Shown here: one piece after another, positions 28,217 to 37,759 of the stretch
Numbering within the stretch: the stretch's first letter is position 1
Layout: every line of letters begins with the position of its first letter
Source of the DNA: Paracoccus marinus
GTDB lineage: Bacteria > Pseudomonadota > Alphaproteobacteria > Rhodobacterales > Rhodobacteraceae
NCBI RefSeq assembly: GCF_007018965.1
Contig: NZ_VJYZ01000010.1
Location: 1 to 64,000 of the forward strand
Reading direction: 5' to 3'
Length of the DNA: 64,000 nt
Position numbers and translations under genes: made by a program
The notes under the pieces: generated by a model
The model's database searches: none
Told to the model about the DNA's origin: nothing
What the model saw: only the letters and a program-made list of their open reading frames with translations

Positions 28217-31200
28217 GACACGGCCTCCCCTGCGGCGGGCTCGATATTGACGAGGAACGCCTTGAACTCCGGCGTTTCCACGTTGGCGTCACCGATGAAG
28301 GGGGTCAGGCTGTTCGGCCCCCACCCCTTCCGCGCCGCGCCGACAAAGCCCCAGTGAAGCGGGATGCCGACGACGTGGACGGGCTTTCCGTCGCAGATCA
28401 GCGGCTTGATCCGTTTGGTCACCAGCGCCTTGGCCCAGACCTCGCCGCGCTTGGACCAGACCCGCACCCGGCCGCCCTTGGCGATGCCCTTTTCGGCCGC
28501 AAGCTGCTCGCTGATCTCCACGAAGAACTCGGGCTGCAGCGCGGCGTTCACCGCGTTGTGCTTGGTCCAGTAGTGGAAATGCTCGGTCAGGCGGTAGCTG
28601 GTGGCGACGAACGGGAACTCGGCGCTGTCGCCCAGCCGCGCCACGTCGGATTCGAAGACGCGCGCCACCGGGTTCCCCCGCATGGCCGGGTTGAACACGT
28701 TGGCCATCGGGCTTTCGAACGGCTCCATGTGGGTCGGGAACGGCCCGTCCCGCATCAGCCCGCGCGAGAACAGGCGCGACACGCCTTCCTGGTTCATGAT
28801 GAACGGCCCGACCTCGCCCGGCTTCGCGGTGGGCGCGATGTCGGGCACGTCGTAGCCCGTCCATTTCGCGCCGTCCCACCAGACCAGGCGGCGGCTGTCG
28901 TCCCAGGGATTGCCGTCCAGGTCCGACGATGCGCGGTTGTAGAGGATGCGCCGGTTCAACGGCCAGCTCCACGTCCAGTTGGCGAAGGCGCCGGTGCTGT
29001 CGGGGTCCGAGTTGTCCCGCCGCGCCATGTTGTTGCCGTTCTCGTTCCACGAGCCGGAATAGATCCAGCAGCCGCAGGCGGTCGATCCGTCGTCGCGCAG
29101 CTGGCTGAAGTTCAGCACCTGCTGCCCCGCCTTCACCAGCGTCTTCGACGGATCAGCAGGGTCCGAAAGGTCGCTCAGCGCGCGGCCGTTCATTTCCTTC
29201 GCCAGTTCCTCGGGCGTGGGCTCGTTGGCGTCGGCATAGTCCCAGGTCAGGTTCACGATCGGGTCGGGGAACACGCCCCCTTCCTTCAGGTAAAGGTCGC
29301 GCACCCGCAAGAAGACCTGCGCCATGATCCAGGTATCCAGCTTCGCCTCGCCCGGCGGCTCGGCCCCCGGCCAGTGCCATTGCAGCCACCGGCCCGAGTT
29401 CACCAGCGCGCCTTCGTCCTCGGCAAAGCAGGACGAGGGCAGCTGCAGCACCTCGGTCTGGATCGCGGCGGGGTCCACGTCGTTGTGCTCGCCGTGGTTT
29501 TCCCAGAACCGCGACGTCTCGGTCTCGAGCGGGTCGATCGTGACGAGCAGCTTCAGCTTGGACAGCGCGCGCGTGACCTTGCCCCGATCGGGGAAGGCCA
29601 GCAGCCCGTTGAAGCCCTGGCAGAAGTAGATGTTGCACCGCCCCTGGTCCATCATCTCGAAGATGCGCAGCACGTCATAGGCGGGCACGTCGAGCTTGGG
29701 CAGGTAATGATAGGCCCAGTCGTTCTCGACCGTCGCGGCGTCGCCCCACATCGACTTCATGAAGCTGACCATGAACTTGGGATAGTTCTGCCAATAGCTG
29801 GTCTGCCCGGGCCGCAGCGGCTTGAACGCCCGGCTTTTCATGTAGGTGGCCCAGTCGGGTTCCTGTTCGGTCGGGATGTTCAGATAGCCCGGGATCAGGT
29901 TCGACATCAGCCCGATGTCGGTCAGCCCCTGGATGTTGGAATGCCCGCGCAGCGCATTCATCCCGCCGCCCCGGACGCCGATGTTGCCCAGGATCAGCTG
30001 CAGCATCGCCATGCCGCGGATGTTCTGGGCGCCCTTGGAATGCTGCGTCCAGCCAAGCGCGTACATCGAGGTCATGGTCTTGGTCGGCGACGAACATTCC
30101 CCGATCATCTCGGCGACCTTGAGGAAGCGGTCGGCGGGGGTGCCGCAGACGCGTTCCACCAGTTCGGGGGTGTAGGCATCGACATGCGCGCGCAGCAGCT
30201 GCCAGACGCAGCGCGGGTTTTCCAGCGTGGGGTCCGTCACCGCGAAGCCGTCGTCGCCGATCACGTAGTCCCAGCTTTTCTTGTCGTAGTCGCGCTTTTC
30301 CTCGTCGTAGCCGCTGAAGAGCCCGTCACTCCAGCCGAAGTCGTCGCGCACGATATAGGCCGCGTTGGTGTAGTTGCGGACATAGTCCCACTGCACCTTG
30401 TCGTTTTCGATCATGTGCCGGATCAGCGCCATCAGGAACACGATGTCGGTGCCCGGCCGGATCGGCGCGTAATAGTCGGACACGCTGGCCGTGCGCGTGA
30501 ACCGGGGGTCCACGACGATCAGCTTGGCGCCGCGATGGTGCTTGGCCTCGGTCACCCACTTGAAGCCGCAGGGATGCGCTTCGGCGGCGTTGCCGCCCAT
30601 GACGACCACGAGGTCGGTGTTCTTGATGTCGGTCCAGGAGTTGGTCATCGCTCCACGGCCAAATGTCGGGCCCAAACTGGACACCGTGGGGCCGTGTCAG
30701 ACGCGCGCCTGGTTGTCGAACGCGACTACTCCCATCGACCGGACGACCTTGTAGGTCAGCCAGGCCGTTTCGTTGGTGGTGGCCGACGCGGCCAGAAAGC
30801 CCGTCGTCGTCCAGCGGTTCACGGGCACGCCCGCCTCGTTCAGCGACATGAAGTTCGCGTCGCGGTCGTCCTTGAGCGCGCGGGCGATCTTGTCCAGCGC
30901 CTCGTTCCAGCCGATCGGCTCGAACGCGTCGGCGCCGGGCTTGCGGATGCGCGGCTGGGTCAGGCGGGTGGGGGCGTTGACGAAATCCTTCAGCGCCGCG
31001 CCCTTGGGGCACAGCGTGCCGCGGTTGGTCGGATGGTCGGCGTCGCCCTCGATATGGACGATGCGCTTCTTGCCGGTTTCGTCGTCGATGCGGGAATACA
31101 TGATGATCCCGCAGGCGACCGAGCAGTAGGGACAGGTGTTGCGCGCTTCCGTGGTGGCCGTCAGCTTGAAGCCGCGCACATGCGCGAGCTCCGCCGCCTC

Positions 31201-31293
31201 TGCCTCGCCGAAGCCAAGGGCCCCCAGCGACGTCGCCGCGACACCCGCACCCGCCAGCTTCAGGAAGCCGCGCCGTGAGAGGTCGATGTTCAT
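28213..31293 (-). CDS. fdnG: respiratory formate dehydrogenase catalytic subunit with selenocysteine
   Basis: A 1026-residue molybdopterin (bis-MGD) enzyme oxidising formate to CO2. Residues 6-14 (SRRGFLKLA) form a Tat export signal. The 4Fe-4S motif CPYCSVACG with downstream CPKG follows. An in-frame TGA at 30697-30699 is codon 199, in the context [18 protein letters not shown], the exact position and surroundings of Sec196 in E. coli FdnG (1015 aa). The frame is open on both sides, so this is selenocysteine and not a nonsense mutation. A strong GGAGG ribosome site precedes the ATG. It is the first gene of the fdn-fdhE-selAB-selC operon. Confidence 0.97.
30667..30699 (-). promoter_or_regulatory. 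bacterial SECIS element after the fdnG UGA
   Basis: Ten nt after the UGA the mRNA can form a hairpin: CGG, a bulged U, GUCC, loop AGUUU, GGGC, CCG (30686 down to 30667). A single bulged U on the 5' side and an AGU-containing loop are the features SelB reads in E. coli fdnG and fdhF. The fold was drawn by hand. Confidence 0.8.
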
Positions 31294-31384
31294 CCGATCC
31301 TCCGTCCTTTGCCTGTCGAATAGATAGGTGCGCCGATGATGGACCCGACCCCCCGCCTGGTCAACAGATGTGGCGCGGTCGCGG

Positions 31385-32251
31385 CTACAGATCGGCGCGC
31401 AGGTCCCAGAGGTCCGGGAACAGCACCGTGTCGAGCATCGCCCGCAGGTACGACACCCCCGCCGTGCCCCCGGTCCCGCGCTTGAAGCGGATGATCCGTT
31501 CCACCGTCGTGACGTGGTTGAAACGCCAGCGGCGGAAGTAATCCTCGAAATCGACCAGCTTCTCGCCCAGTTCGTAAAGCGCCCACCAGCGTTCCGGGTC
31601 GGCATAGATCGCGGCCCACGCCGCCCGTGCGCGCGGGTCGGGCGCGGTCGCGGCGCGGGGATCGGCGGGCGGCGCCACGTCGAACCCCGCCGCCGCCAGC
31701 CGCGCCAGCACGACGGCGTATATCGAGGGCCGGTCCAGTTCCGCCCGCAGCGACTGCGCGAGGTCCGGGCGATGTTCGTGCGGGCGGATCAGCGCGGGAT
31801 TGCGGTTGCCGGCCACGAACTCGATCATCCGGTACTGGTGGCTCTGGAACCCCGAGCTTTCGCCCAGGAACGGGCGGAACTGCCGGTATTCGCTGGGCGT
31901 CATCGTCCGCAAGACGTCCCACGAGTTGTTCAGCTGTTCCATGATCCGCGCCACGCGGGTCAGCATCTTGAAGGCCGGGCGCAGGCGGTCGGCGGCGATC
32001 GCTTCGCGCGCGGCGGACAGCTCGTGCAGCGCGAGCTTCATCCACAGCTCGCTGGTCTGGTGCTGGATGATGAACAGCATCTCGTCATGCGCGGACGACC
32101 GCGGGTGCTGCGCCGACAGGACGGGATCGAGCGACAGGTAGTCGCCGTAGCTCATCCGCCCCTGGAACGACATCTGCGCGTCGTGGTGGCCGGGCGGGGT
32201 GGAACCGGCGGGGTCGGACGTGACGGGATCGGACGCGGCGGGGTCGGACAT
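31385..32251 (-). CDS. kynA: tryptophan 2,3-dioxygenase
   Basis: A 288-residue haem enzyme that opens the indole ring of tryptophan to N-formylkynurenine. Motifs: SYGDYLSLD at the N-terminus, [19 protein letters not shown] with substrate-binding residues, [19 protein letters not shown] with the haem-ligand histidine, and [18 protein letters not shown] at the C-terminus. The ATG at 32251 gives an N-terminal tail with three SDP repeats; a later ATG at MSFQGRM is possible. Kynurenine formamidase releases formate from the product, a tenuous link to the formate dehydrogenase beside it. No other kynurenine genes are nearby. Confidence 0.93.
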   Translation of the reverse strand: MSDPAASDPVTSDPAGSTPPGHHDAQMSFQGRMSYGDYLSLDPVLSAQHPRSSAHDEMLFIIQHQTSELWMKLALHELSAAREAIAADRLRPAFKMLTRVARIMEQLNNSWDVLRTMTPSEYRQFRPFLGESSGFQSHQYRMIEFVAGNRNPALIRPHEHRPDLAQSLRAELDRPSIYAVVLARLAAAGFDVAPPADPRAATAPDPRARAAWAAIYADPERWWALYELGEKLVDFEDYFRRWRFNHVTTVERIIRFKRGTGGTAGVSYLRAMLDTVLFPDLWDLRADL

Positions 32252-32366
32252 GGCGGGGCTCCGCTTCGCTTGCGGTTCTGCCGCAACCATACAGCGCGGA
32301 CGGCCCCGGCTGGCAAGGCCGCCGCCGCATGCTAGACCCGGGGCGACGCGATGCAGGATGACCGCC

Positions 32367-33431
32367 ATGACCGCCCCCACCGCCCCCGCCACCGATCCCA
32401 CGATCCGCCTGTCCCAGCTTGCCCACGGCGGCGGCTGCGGCTGCAAGCTTGCCCCCGCCGTGCTGCGCGACCTGCTTGCGGGCCAGCCGGTGGGGCAGAT
32501 GTTCCCGCAGCTGCTGGTCGGGAACGAGACCGCCGACGACGCCGCCGTCTGGCAGATCGACGATCGCACGGCGGTGATCGCCACGACCGACTTCTTCATG
32601 CCGATGGTGGACGACCCCCACGCCTTCGGGCGCATCGCCGGGGCGAACGCGATTTCCGACATCTACGCGATGGGCGGGCGGCCGATCATGGCGCTGGCGA
32701 TCCTTGGCATGCCGGTGGACCGGCTGCCGGCCGAAACGATCCGCCTGATCCTGCAGGGTGGGCAGTCGATCTGCGCCGAGGCGGGGATCCCGGTCGCCGG
32801 CGGCCATTCGATCGATTCGGTCGAACCGATCTACGGCCTGGCCGTGATCGGGCTGGTCGATCCGGCGAAGCTGCGCCGCAATGCGGACGCGCGGGTGGGC
32901 GACGCGCTGATCCTGACCAAGGGGCTGGGGGTCGGGCATTACTCGTCGGCGATCAAGAAGGACGCGCTGGACCAGGCCGGGATCGACGAGATGATCGCGT
33001 CCACGACGCTTCTGAACCGGATCGGGGCCGACCTGGCCGAGGACCCGGCCGTCCACGCGATCACCGACGTGACGGGTTTCGGCATTCTCGGGCACGGGCT
33101 GGAGGTCGCGCGCGGATCGGGCGCGCGGCTGGTGTTAGAGGCGGCGGCGCTGCCGCGCCTGTCGCGCGCCGACGAACTGGCGCAGGCGGGTTTCGTCACC
33201 GGCGCCTCGCACCGCAACTGGGCCGCCTACGGGCACGAGGTGACGCTGCCCGAAGGCTGCCCGGACTGGCTGCGGGCGCTGCTGTGCGATCCGCAGACCT
33301 CGGGCGGGCTCTTGGTGGCGGTCGCGCCGGAGGCGGCGGCCGCATGGGTGAGCCGCATCCGCGACGCGGGCTATCCGCTGGCGGCGGTGATCGGCCGGGT
33401 CGAGGAAGGCAGCGGCGTCACGGTGGTTTGA
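32367..33431 (+). CDS. selD: selenide, water dikinase (selenophosphate synthetase)
   Basis: A 354-residue enzyme making selenophosphate from selenide and ATP, the selenium donor for SelA. The active-site motif [13 protein letters not shown] has cysteine where some homologues use selenocysteine, with the conserved lysine three residues on. The ATP-binding acidic motif ([10 protein letters not shown]), [21 protein letters not shown] and [12 protein letters not shown] are family hallmarks. The start at 32367 has a GCAGGA ribosome site; an in-frame ATG at 32358 adds three residues. It is divergent from kynA and completes the selenocysteine pathway. Confidence 0.96.
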   Translation: MTAPTAPATDPTIRLSQLAHGGGCGCKLAPAVLRDLLAGQPVGQMFPQLLVGNETADDAAVWQIDDRTAVIATTDFFMPMVDDPHAFGRIAGANAISDIYAMGGRPIMALAILGMPVDRLPAETIRLILQGGQSICAEAGIPVAGGHSIDSVEPIYGLAVIGLVDPAKLRRNADARVGDALILTKGLGVGHYSSAIKKDALDQAGIDEMIASTTLLNRIGADLAEDPAVHAITDVTGFGILGHGLEVARGSGARLVLEAAALPRLSRADELAQAGFVTGASHRNWAAYGHEVTLPEGCPDWLRALLCDPQTSGGLLVAVAPEAAAAWVSRIRDAGYPLAAVIGRVEEGSGVTVV

Positions 33432-33436
33432 CCCTA

Positions 33437-33604
33437 CGGTCCTTCGATGCACCCCCGGTCCGCCCAGAGCGGACCGGGACGCGCCCGCCCGCCCTCAGGC
33501 GGGTGCGTTCGCACCCACCCGGGCGGACGCGTCCCTCCGGCGTGCTGGCTTCAAGGGCCGCTCGGAAACAGGCTCGTGGCCCGTTTCCTTCAGCAGGACC
33601 GCCC
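33437..33604. repeat. structured intergenic repeat, copy 1
   Basis: First of two direct copies (~168 bp, offset 207 bp) in the 393-bp gap between selD and efp. Four hairpins are visible: CCCGGTCCGC/GCGGACCGGG at 33454-33478 (10 bp, perfect), CCCGCC/GGCGGG at 33488-33503, GGGTGCG/CGCACCC overlapping it, and GGAAACAGGC/GCCCGTTTCC near 33562-33590. The first hairpin could terminate selD. No open frame of interest lies here. Confidence 0.8.
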
Positions 33605-33643
33605 CTTCCGATCACTCGCAAGTCGCTGAGCCTGACTAAGCTC

Positions 33644-33811
33644 CGGTCCTTCGATGCACCCCCGGTCCGCCCAGAGCGGACCGGGACGCGCCTGCCCGCC
33701 CCTTGGCGGGCGCGTTCGCGCCCACCCGGGCAGTCCCGTCCCTCCGGCGTGCTGACGCCACCGGACCGCTCGGAAACGGGTTCGTGACCCGGTTCCTCAA
33801 GCACCGACCGC
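33644..33811. repeat. structured intergenic repeat, copy 2
   Basis: Second copy, identical to copy 1 over its first ~49 bases and diverging later. The first hairpin is unchanged (33661-33685). The third becomes GGGCGCG/CGCGCCC and the fourth GGAAACGGGT/ACCCGGTTCC. Both arms changed together relative to copy 1, so base pairing is kept. It ends just before the efp stop. Confidence 0.8.
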
Positions 33812-33824
33812 CGATGCGAAAGGA

Positions 33825-34391
33825 TCAGTCCTTCGCGCGCTCGACGTAGCTGTTGTCCTCGGTGTTGATGACGATCCGCGTGCCCACGCCGATATGCGGC
33901 GGCACCATCACCCGCAGGCCGTTGTCCACCGTCGCCGGCTTGTAAGACGACGACGCGGTCTGGCCCTTCACTACCGGCTCGGTCTCGGTGATCTCGACCG
34001 TGATCCGCTGCGGCAGGGTCATCGCGATCGGCACGCCGTTGTAGACCTGCAGGAACAGGCGCATGCCTTCTTGCAGGTACGCCTTCTGGTCGCCCACCAT
34101 GTCGGCCGGGGCCACCAGCTGCTCGTAGCTTTCCGGCTCCATGAAGTGGAACCCCTCGCCGTCCTCGTAAAGGAAGTCGTAGGCGCGTTCGTCCACATGC
34201 GCGCGTTCCACCTGCTCGGTCGTGCGCCAGCGTTCCGACACCTTCACGCCGTCCGCGATCCGGCGCATGTCCACCTGCGTGACGGGCGTGCCCTTGCCGG
34301 GATGGAAGTTCTGGGCGATCAGGACGACATACAGCTTGCCGTCCAGCTCCACGACGTTGCCTTTGCGAAGGCTGGAAGCGATGACTTTCAC
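33825..34391 (-). CDS. efp: translation elongation factor P
   Basis: A 188-residue factor that relieves ribosome stalling at polyproline. The GTG start at [11 protein letters not shown] gives the exact family length; a longer in-frame ATG frame would run into epmA. The modifiable loop lysine is K33 in [10 protein letters not shown], the type that receives beta-lysine from EpmA. The C-terminal [20 protein letters not shown] is conserved. It is divergent from epmA, 76 bp apart. Confidence 0.97.
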   Translation of the reverse strand: MKVIASSLRKGNVVELDGKLYVVLIAQNFHPGKGTPVTQVDMRRIADGVKVSERWRTTEQVERAHVDERAYDFLYEDGEGFHFMEPESYEQLVAPADMVGDQKAYLQEGMRLFLQVYNGVPIAMTLPQRITVEITETEPVVKGQTASSSYKPATVDNGLRVMVPPHIGVGTRIVINTEDNSYVERAKD

Positions 34392-34467
34392 GGGCGTCTT
34401 TCTTGCGATCTGGGGATGTGTGGAATATCGCGCGGTCATTAGCGCAACCCATCGGATTTCGCCAGCC

Positions 34468-35517
34468 ATGACCGGAACGCCGTCCCAGACCGCGTGGTGG
34501 AACCCCCGCCGTCACGCCGACCGCCGCCCGCTTCTGCTGGCGCGGAACCGCGCGCAGGCCGCGATCCGTTCCTGGCTGGACGCCCACGGCTTTACCGAGG
34601 TGGACCCCGCCGCGCTGGCCATCAGCCCGGGAAACGAGGCGCATCTGCACGCCTTTGCTACCGACGCGATCGGGAACGACGGCGTGGCGCGGCGGATGTA
34701 TCTGCACACCTCGCCCGAGTTCGCGATGAAGAAGCTGCTGGCGGCCGGTGAAACGCGGATCGCCGCGTTCTCGCACGTCTGGCGCAACCGCGAGCGGGGG
34801 GCGCGCCACAGCCCCGAGTTCACGATGCTGGAATGGTACCGGACGGGCGAGCCCTACGACGTCCTGATCGACGACTGCGCCGCCTTCCTGCGCGTGGCGG
34901 CGGAAGCGGCCGGGGCGACCCTGCTGCGGCACGGCGACGCCACCTGCGATCCCTTCGCCGCGCCCGAGCGTCTGTCGGTCGCCGACGCATTCGCCCGCCA
35001 CGCCGGGTTCGACCTGCTGGCGACCGTGGCCGCGGACGGATCGACCGACCGCGACGGGCTCGCCGCGCGGCTTGCCGCCTCCGGCATCCGCCACGCCCAT
35101 GACGACACTTGGTCCGACCTTCTCAGCCGCGTGCTGGTCGAACGGGTGGAGCCGCATCTCGGTCACGGCCGCCCGACCGTGCTGGACCGTTATCCCGCGC
35201 CCGAGGCGGCGCTGGCCCGCCGCGCCCCCGACGATCCCCGCGTGGCCGAGCGGTTCGAGTTTTACGCCTGCGGCGTCGAGCTGGCGAACGGCTTCGGCGA
35301 GCTGACGAACCCGGACGAACAGCGCACCCGCTTCATTGTCGAGATGGAAGAAAAGCACCGCGTCCACGGCGAACGCTACCCGCTGGACGAGGACTTCCTT
35401 GCCGCCCTCGCCCACATGCCGCCCGCATCGGGCATCGCGCTGGGGTTCGACCGGCTGGTGATGCTGGCGACCGGCGCGCCGCGGATCGACGACGTGATGT
35501 GGACGCCGGTCCCGTGA
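34468..35517 (+). CDS. epmA: EF-P lysine ligase EpmA (GenX/PoxA)
   Basis: A 349-residue paralogue of class II lysyl-tRNA synthetase catalytic domains without an anticodon-binding domain. It attaches (R)-beta-lysine to EF-P. Class II motifs are clear: [40 protein letters not shown] (motif 2), and [13 protein letters not shown] (motif 3). The divergent efp gene is its substrate. The lysine 2,3-aminomutase EpmB, needed to make beta-lysine, is not in the window. Confidence 0.95.
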   Translation: MTGTPSQTAWWNPRRHADRRPLLLARNRAQAAIRSWLDAHGFTEVDPAALAISPGNEAHLHAFATDAIGNDGVARRMYLHTSPEFAMKKLLAAGETRIAAFSHVWRNRERGARHSPEFTMLEWYRTGEPYDVLIDDCAAFLRVAAEAAGATLLRHGDATCDPFAAPERLSVADAFARHAGFDLLATVAADGSTDRDGLAARLAASGIRHAHDDTWSDLLSRVLVERVEPHLGHGRPTVLDRYPAPEAALARRAPDDPRVAERFEFYACGVELANGFGELTNPDEQRTRFIVEMEEKHRVHGERYPLDEDFLAALAHMPPASGIALGFDRLVMLATGAPRIDDVMWTPVP

Positions 35518-35531
35518 AACAGGAGCCTGCC

Positions 35532-35984
35532 ATGATCGACTACCCCGCCCTCGCCGCCAGCATCGTCTCGCTTACCCACGGGGAAACCGATAAGGTGGCT
35601 CTGATGGCGACGCTGGCGTGCGAGATCCACCACGCCGACGACCGCTTCGACTGGACCGGCTTCTACCGCGTGACCGGACCCGAACTGCTGAAGATCGGCC
35701 CGTACCAGGGCGGGCACGGCTGCCTCGTGATCCCGTTCGCGCGCGGGGTCTGCGGGGCGGCGGCGCGCACGGGGCAGACGCAGCTGGTGCCCGATGTGGA
35801 CGCCTTTCCCGGCCACATCGCCTGCGCCAGCTCCACCCGGTCGGAACTGGTGATCCCGGTGTTCGGCGCGAACCGGCGGCTGATCGGGGTGCTGGACATC
35901 GACAGCGACCTGCCCGACGCTTTCACGGCCGCCGACTCGACGGCGCTGGAAGGAATCCTGCACGATGTCTTCGGAACGCTCTGA
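35532..35984 (+). CDS. msrC: free methionine-(R)-sulfoxide reductase (GAF domain)
   Basis: A 150-residue single GAF-domain protein that reduces free methionine-R-sulfoxide. The three active-site cysteines fall at C64 (GHGCLVIPF), C74 (GVCGAA) and C98 (HIACASSTRSEL). Their spacing of 10 and 24 is the same as in the E. coli enzyme. It starts 14 bp after epmA, and its last 20 nt overlap the first GFA gene. Confidence 0.93.
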   Translation: MIDYPALAASIVSLTHGETDKVALMATLACEIHHADDRFDWTGFYRVTGPELLKIGPYQGGHGCLVIPFARGVCGAAARTGQTQLVPDVDAFPGHIACASSTRSELVIPVFGANRRLIGVLDIDSDLPDAFTAADSTALEGILHDVFGTL

Positions 35985-36360
35985 CCTGACCGGCGGCTGC
36001 CTGTGCGGCGCGGTACGCTACACCGCCGGGGCCGAGGCGCTGGGCAACGCCGCCTGCCATTGCGGCATGTGCCGCAGCTGGTCGGGGCATGTCTGGGCGT
36101 CGGGCATGGTGCCGAAAGATGCCCTGAAGGTGACCGGCGCGCCGAAGTGGTTCCGCTCGTCCGGGGACGCCGAGCGCGGGTTCTGCGCCACATGCGGAAC
36201 CTCGCTCTTCTGGCGCGCGGACGGGGCGGATCACGTCTCGGTCGGCATGGGCACGCTGGACGAGCCCATTGGTCAGCAGCTGGAACGCCATATCTACACC
36301 GACTTCAAGGGCGACTACTACGACATCGCCGACGGCCTTCCGCAGGAGAAAAGCGCATGA
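35965..36360 (+). CDS. GFA family protein, tandem copy 1
   Basis: A 131-residue member of the GFA (glutathione-dependent formaldehyde-activating enzyme-like, CENP-V) family. Zinc-binding cysteine groups are in GGCLCGAVRY, CHCGMCRSWSGH and GFCATCGTSLFW. The formaldehyde-glutathione activity named for the family is doubtful for most members, so the role is unknown. It overlaps msrC by 20 nt and the next copy by 4 nt (ATGA). Confidence 0.9.
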   Translation: MSSERSDLTGGCLCGAVRYTAGAEALGNAACHCGMCRSWSGHVWASGMVPKDALKVTGAPKWFRSSGDAERGFCATCGTSLFWRADGADHVSVGMGTLDEPIGQQLERHIYTDFKGDYYDIADGLPQEKSA

Positions 36361-36731
36361 GGGATCTTTCCGGCGCCTGCCTGTGCGGCGCGATCGCGCT
36401 GCAGGTGCGGACCGACGCCGTCGAGGCGCGCGAATGTCACTGCACCCAGTGCCGCCGCCAGTCGGGCCACGTCTGGGCGTTCCTGACCGTGCCCTGGGAC
36501 GCCGTGGAATGGAGCGTCGCGCCCGCGATCTACCAGCACAGCGACAAGGCGGACCGGGGCTTCTGCGCCGAATGCGGGTCGTATGTCTACTGGCGCGAAC
36601 GCGACGCGGGCACGGTGGACCTGTCGGCGGGGCTGTTCGACCAGCCGACCGGGCTGCACCTGGGGCCGCCATCCTTCACCGGCAACAAGGGCGACTATTA
36701 CCAGGTCAGCCCGTGGACACCGTCTGAATGA
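36357..36731 (+). CDS. GFA family protein, tandem copy 2
   Basis: A 124-residue GFA protein with the same cysteine layout (GACLCGAIAL, CHCTQCRRQSGH, GFCAECGSYVYW). It is the most divergent of the three copies. It overlaps both flanking copies by 4 nt, so all three are translationally coupled. Confidence 0.9.
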   Translation: MRDLSGACLCGAIALQVRTDAVEARECHCTQCRRQSGHVWAFLTVPWDAVEWSVAPAIYQHSDKADRGFCAECGSYVYWRERDAGTVDLSAGLFDQPTGLHLGPPSFTGNKGDYYQVSPWTPSE

Positions 36732-37126
36732 CGGCCGCGCTGAAAGGCGGCTGCCTGTGCGGCGCGGTGCGCTTCACCGCCGAACCCGACGACGGCGGCA
36801 TCGTCGCCTGTCACTGCGGCATGTGCCGGCGCTGGTCGGGGCACGTCTGGGCCGAGACGGGTGTCACCGCGCTTGAGATCGAGGACAGCCGCGCGCTGCG
36901 CTGGTACCGATCGTCCGCCATCGGCGAGCGGGGGTTCTGCGCCGAATGCGGGTCGTCCCTGTTCTGGCGCGGCGTCAAGGATGGACAGGCGGTCGAGGAT
37001 GACATCGAGGTGTCGGCCGGCGCGCTCGACGCGCCCACCGGGATGCGGCTGTCGCACCACGTGCGGGTGGACCACAAGGGCGACTATTACGAGATCGCGG
37101 ACGGCGTGCCGCAGCGGGGGAACTGA
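36728..37126 (+). CDS. GFA family protein, tandem copy 3
   Basis: A 132-residue GFA protein (GGCLCGAVRF, CHCGMCRRWSGH, GFCAECGSSLFW). It is closer to copy 1 than to copy 2: both share CHCGMCR-WSGHVWA and the ending GDYYEIADG or GDYYDIADG. It is followed by a LysE-type gene 3 bp downstream. Confidence 0.9.
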   Translation: MTAALKGGCLCGAVRFTAEPDDGGIVACHCGMCRRWSGHVWAETGVTALEIEDSRALRWYRSSAIGERGFCAECGSSLFWRGVKDGQAVEDDIEVSAGALDAPTGMRLSHHVRVDHKGDYYEIADGVPQRGN

Positions 37127-37129
37127 CAG

Positions 37130-37756
37130 GTGATCTGGGACACGCTCGGCAACATCCCGGCGGCGCAGCTGCTGGCCTTCGTCACGGGCGGGCTGGTCCT
37201 GAACTTCGCGCCGGGGCAGGACGTGTTCTTCGCCAGCGCCTGCGGGGTGCAGGGCGGGCCGCGCGCGGGCGCGCTGGCGGGTTTCGGCGTGGGGCTGGGG
37301 GTGGTCTGCCACGTCTTTCTGGCGACCGTCGGCCTTGGCGCGGTGATCGCCGCGCACCCGCAGGCGCTGATGGGGATCAAGTGGATCGGGGCCGCATATC
37401 TTCTGTTCCTCGCGTGGAAAAGCTGGACCGCGCCGCCGCCCGAGCCCGCCGCCCGCGCGTCCGTGCGAACATGGAACATCGTCCGGCGCGGGATGCTGTC
37501 GAACCTTCTCAACCCCAAGCCGGTGCTGTTCCTGCTGGCGTTCCTGCCGCAGTTCACCAGCCCCGCCTATGGGCCGATCTGGCAGCAGTTCCTGGGCCTG
37601 GGCCTGATCTTCGCCTTTACCGGGACGCTGGTCACGATCGGCTACGGGGTGGTCGCGGGCAGCCTTGGCCACATGCTGGGCCGGCATCTCGGCATCCTCA
37701 ACAAGGTCGCGGGGGTCATGTTCGCGGGCCTTGCGGTGCGGCTGGTCGCGAAGTGA
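37130..37756 (+). CDS. LysE/RhtB family exporter
   Basis: A 208-residue inner-membrane protein with about six helices. The family signature NFAPGQDVFFASACGVQGG near the N-terminus (commonly PGP in LysE) and NLLNPKPVLFLLAFLPQF in the middle identify it. Members export amino acids or related metabolites; the substrate here is unknown. The start is GTG, 3 bp after the last GFA gene, suggesting cotranscription. Confidence 0.88.
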   Translation: MIWDTLGNIPAAQLLAFVTGGLVLNFAPGQDVFFASACGVQGGPRAGALAGFGVGLGVVCHVFLATVGLGAVIAAHPQALMGIKWIGAAYLLFLAWKSWTAPPPEPAARASVRTWNIVRRGMLSNLLNPKPVLFLLAFLPQFTSPAYGPIWQQFLGLGLIFAFTGTLVTIGYGVVAGSLGHMLGRHLGILNKVAGVMFAGLAVRLVAK

Positions 37757-37759
37757 CCG

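Noticed and set aside
30697..30699. Apparent nonsense mutation or frameshift splitting the formate dehydrogenase gene.
   Set aside because: The TGA is in frame on both sides, at the conserved Sec position, with a SECIS hairpin and all sel genes nearby.
33437..33811. CRISPR-like array or IS remnant at the tandem repeat.
   Set aside because: Only two copies, each ~168 bp with a 39-bp gap, no short repeat-spacer pattern and no transposase fragment.
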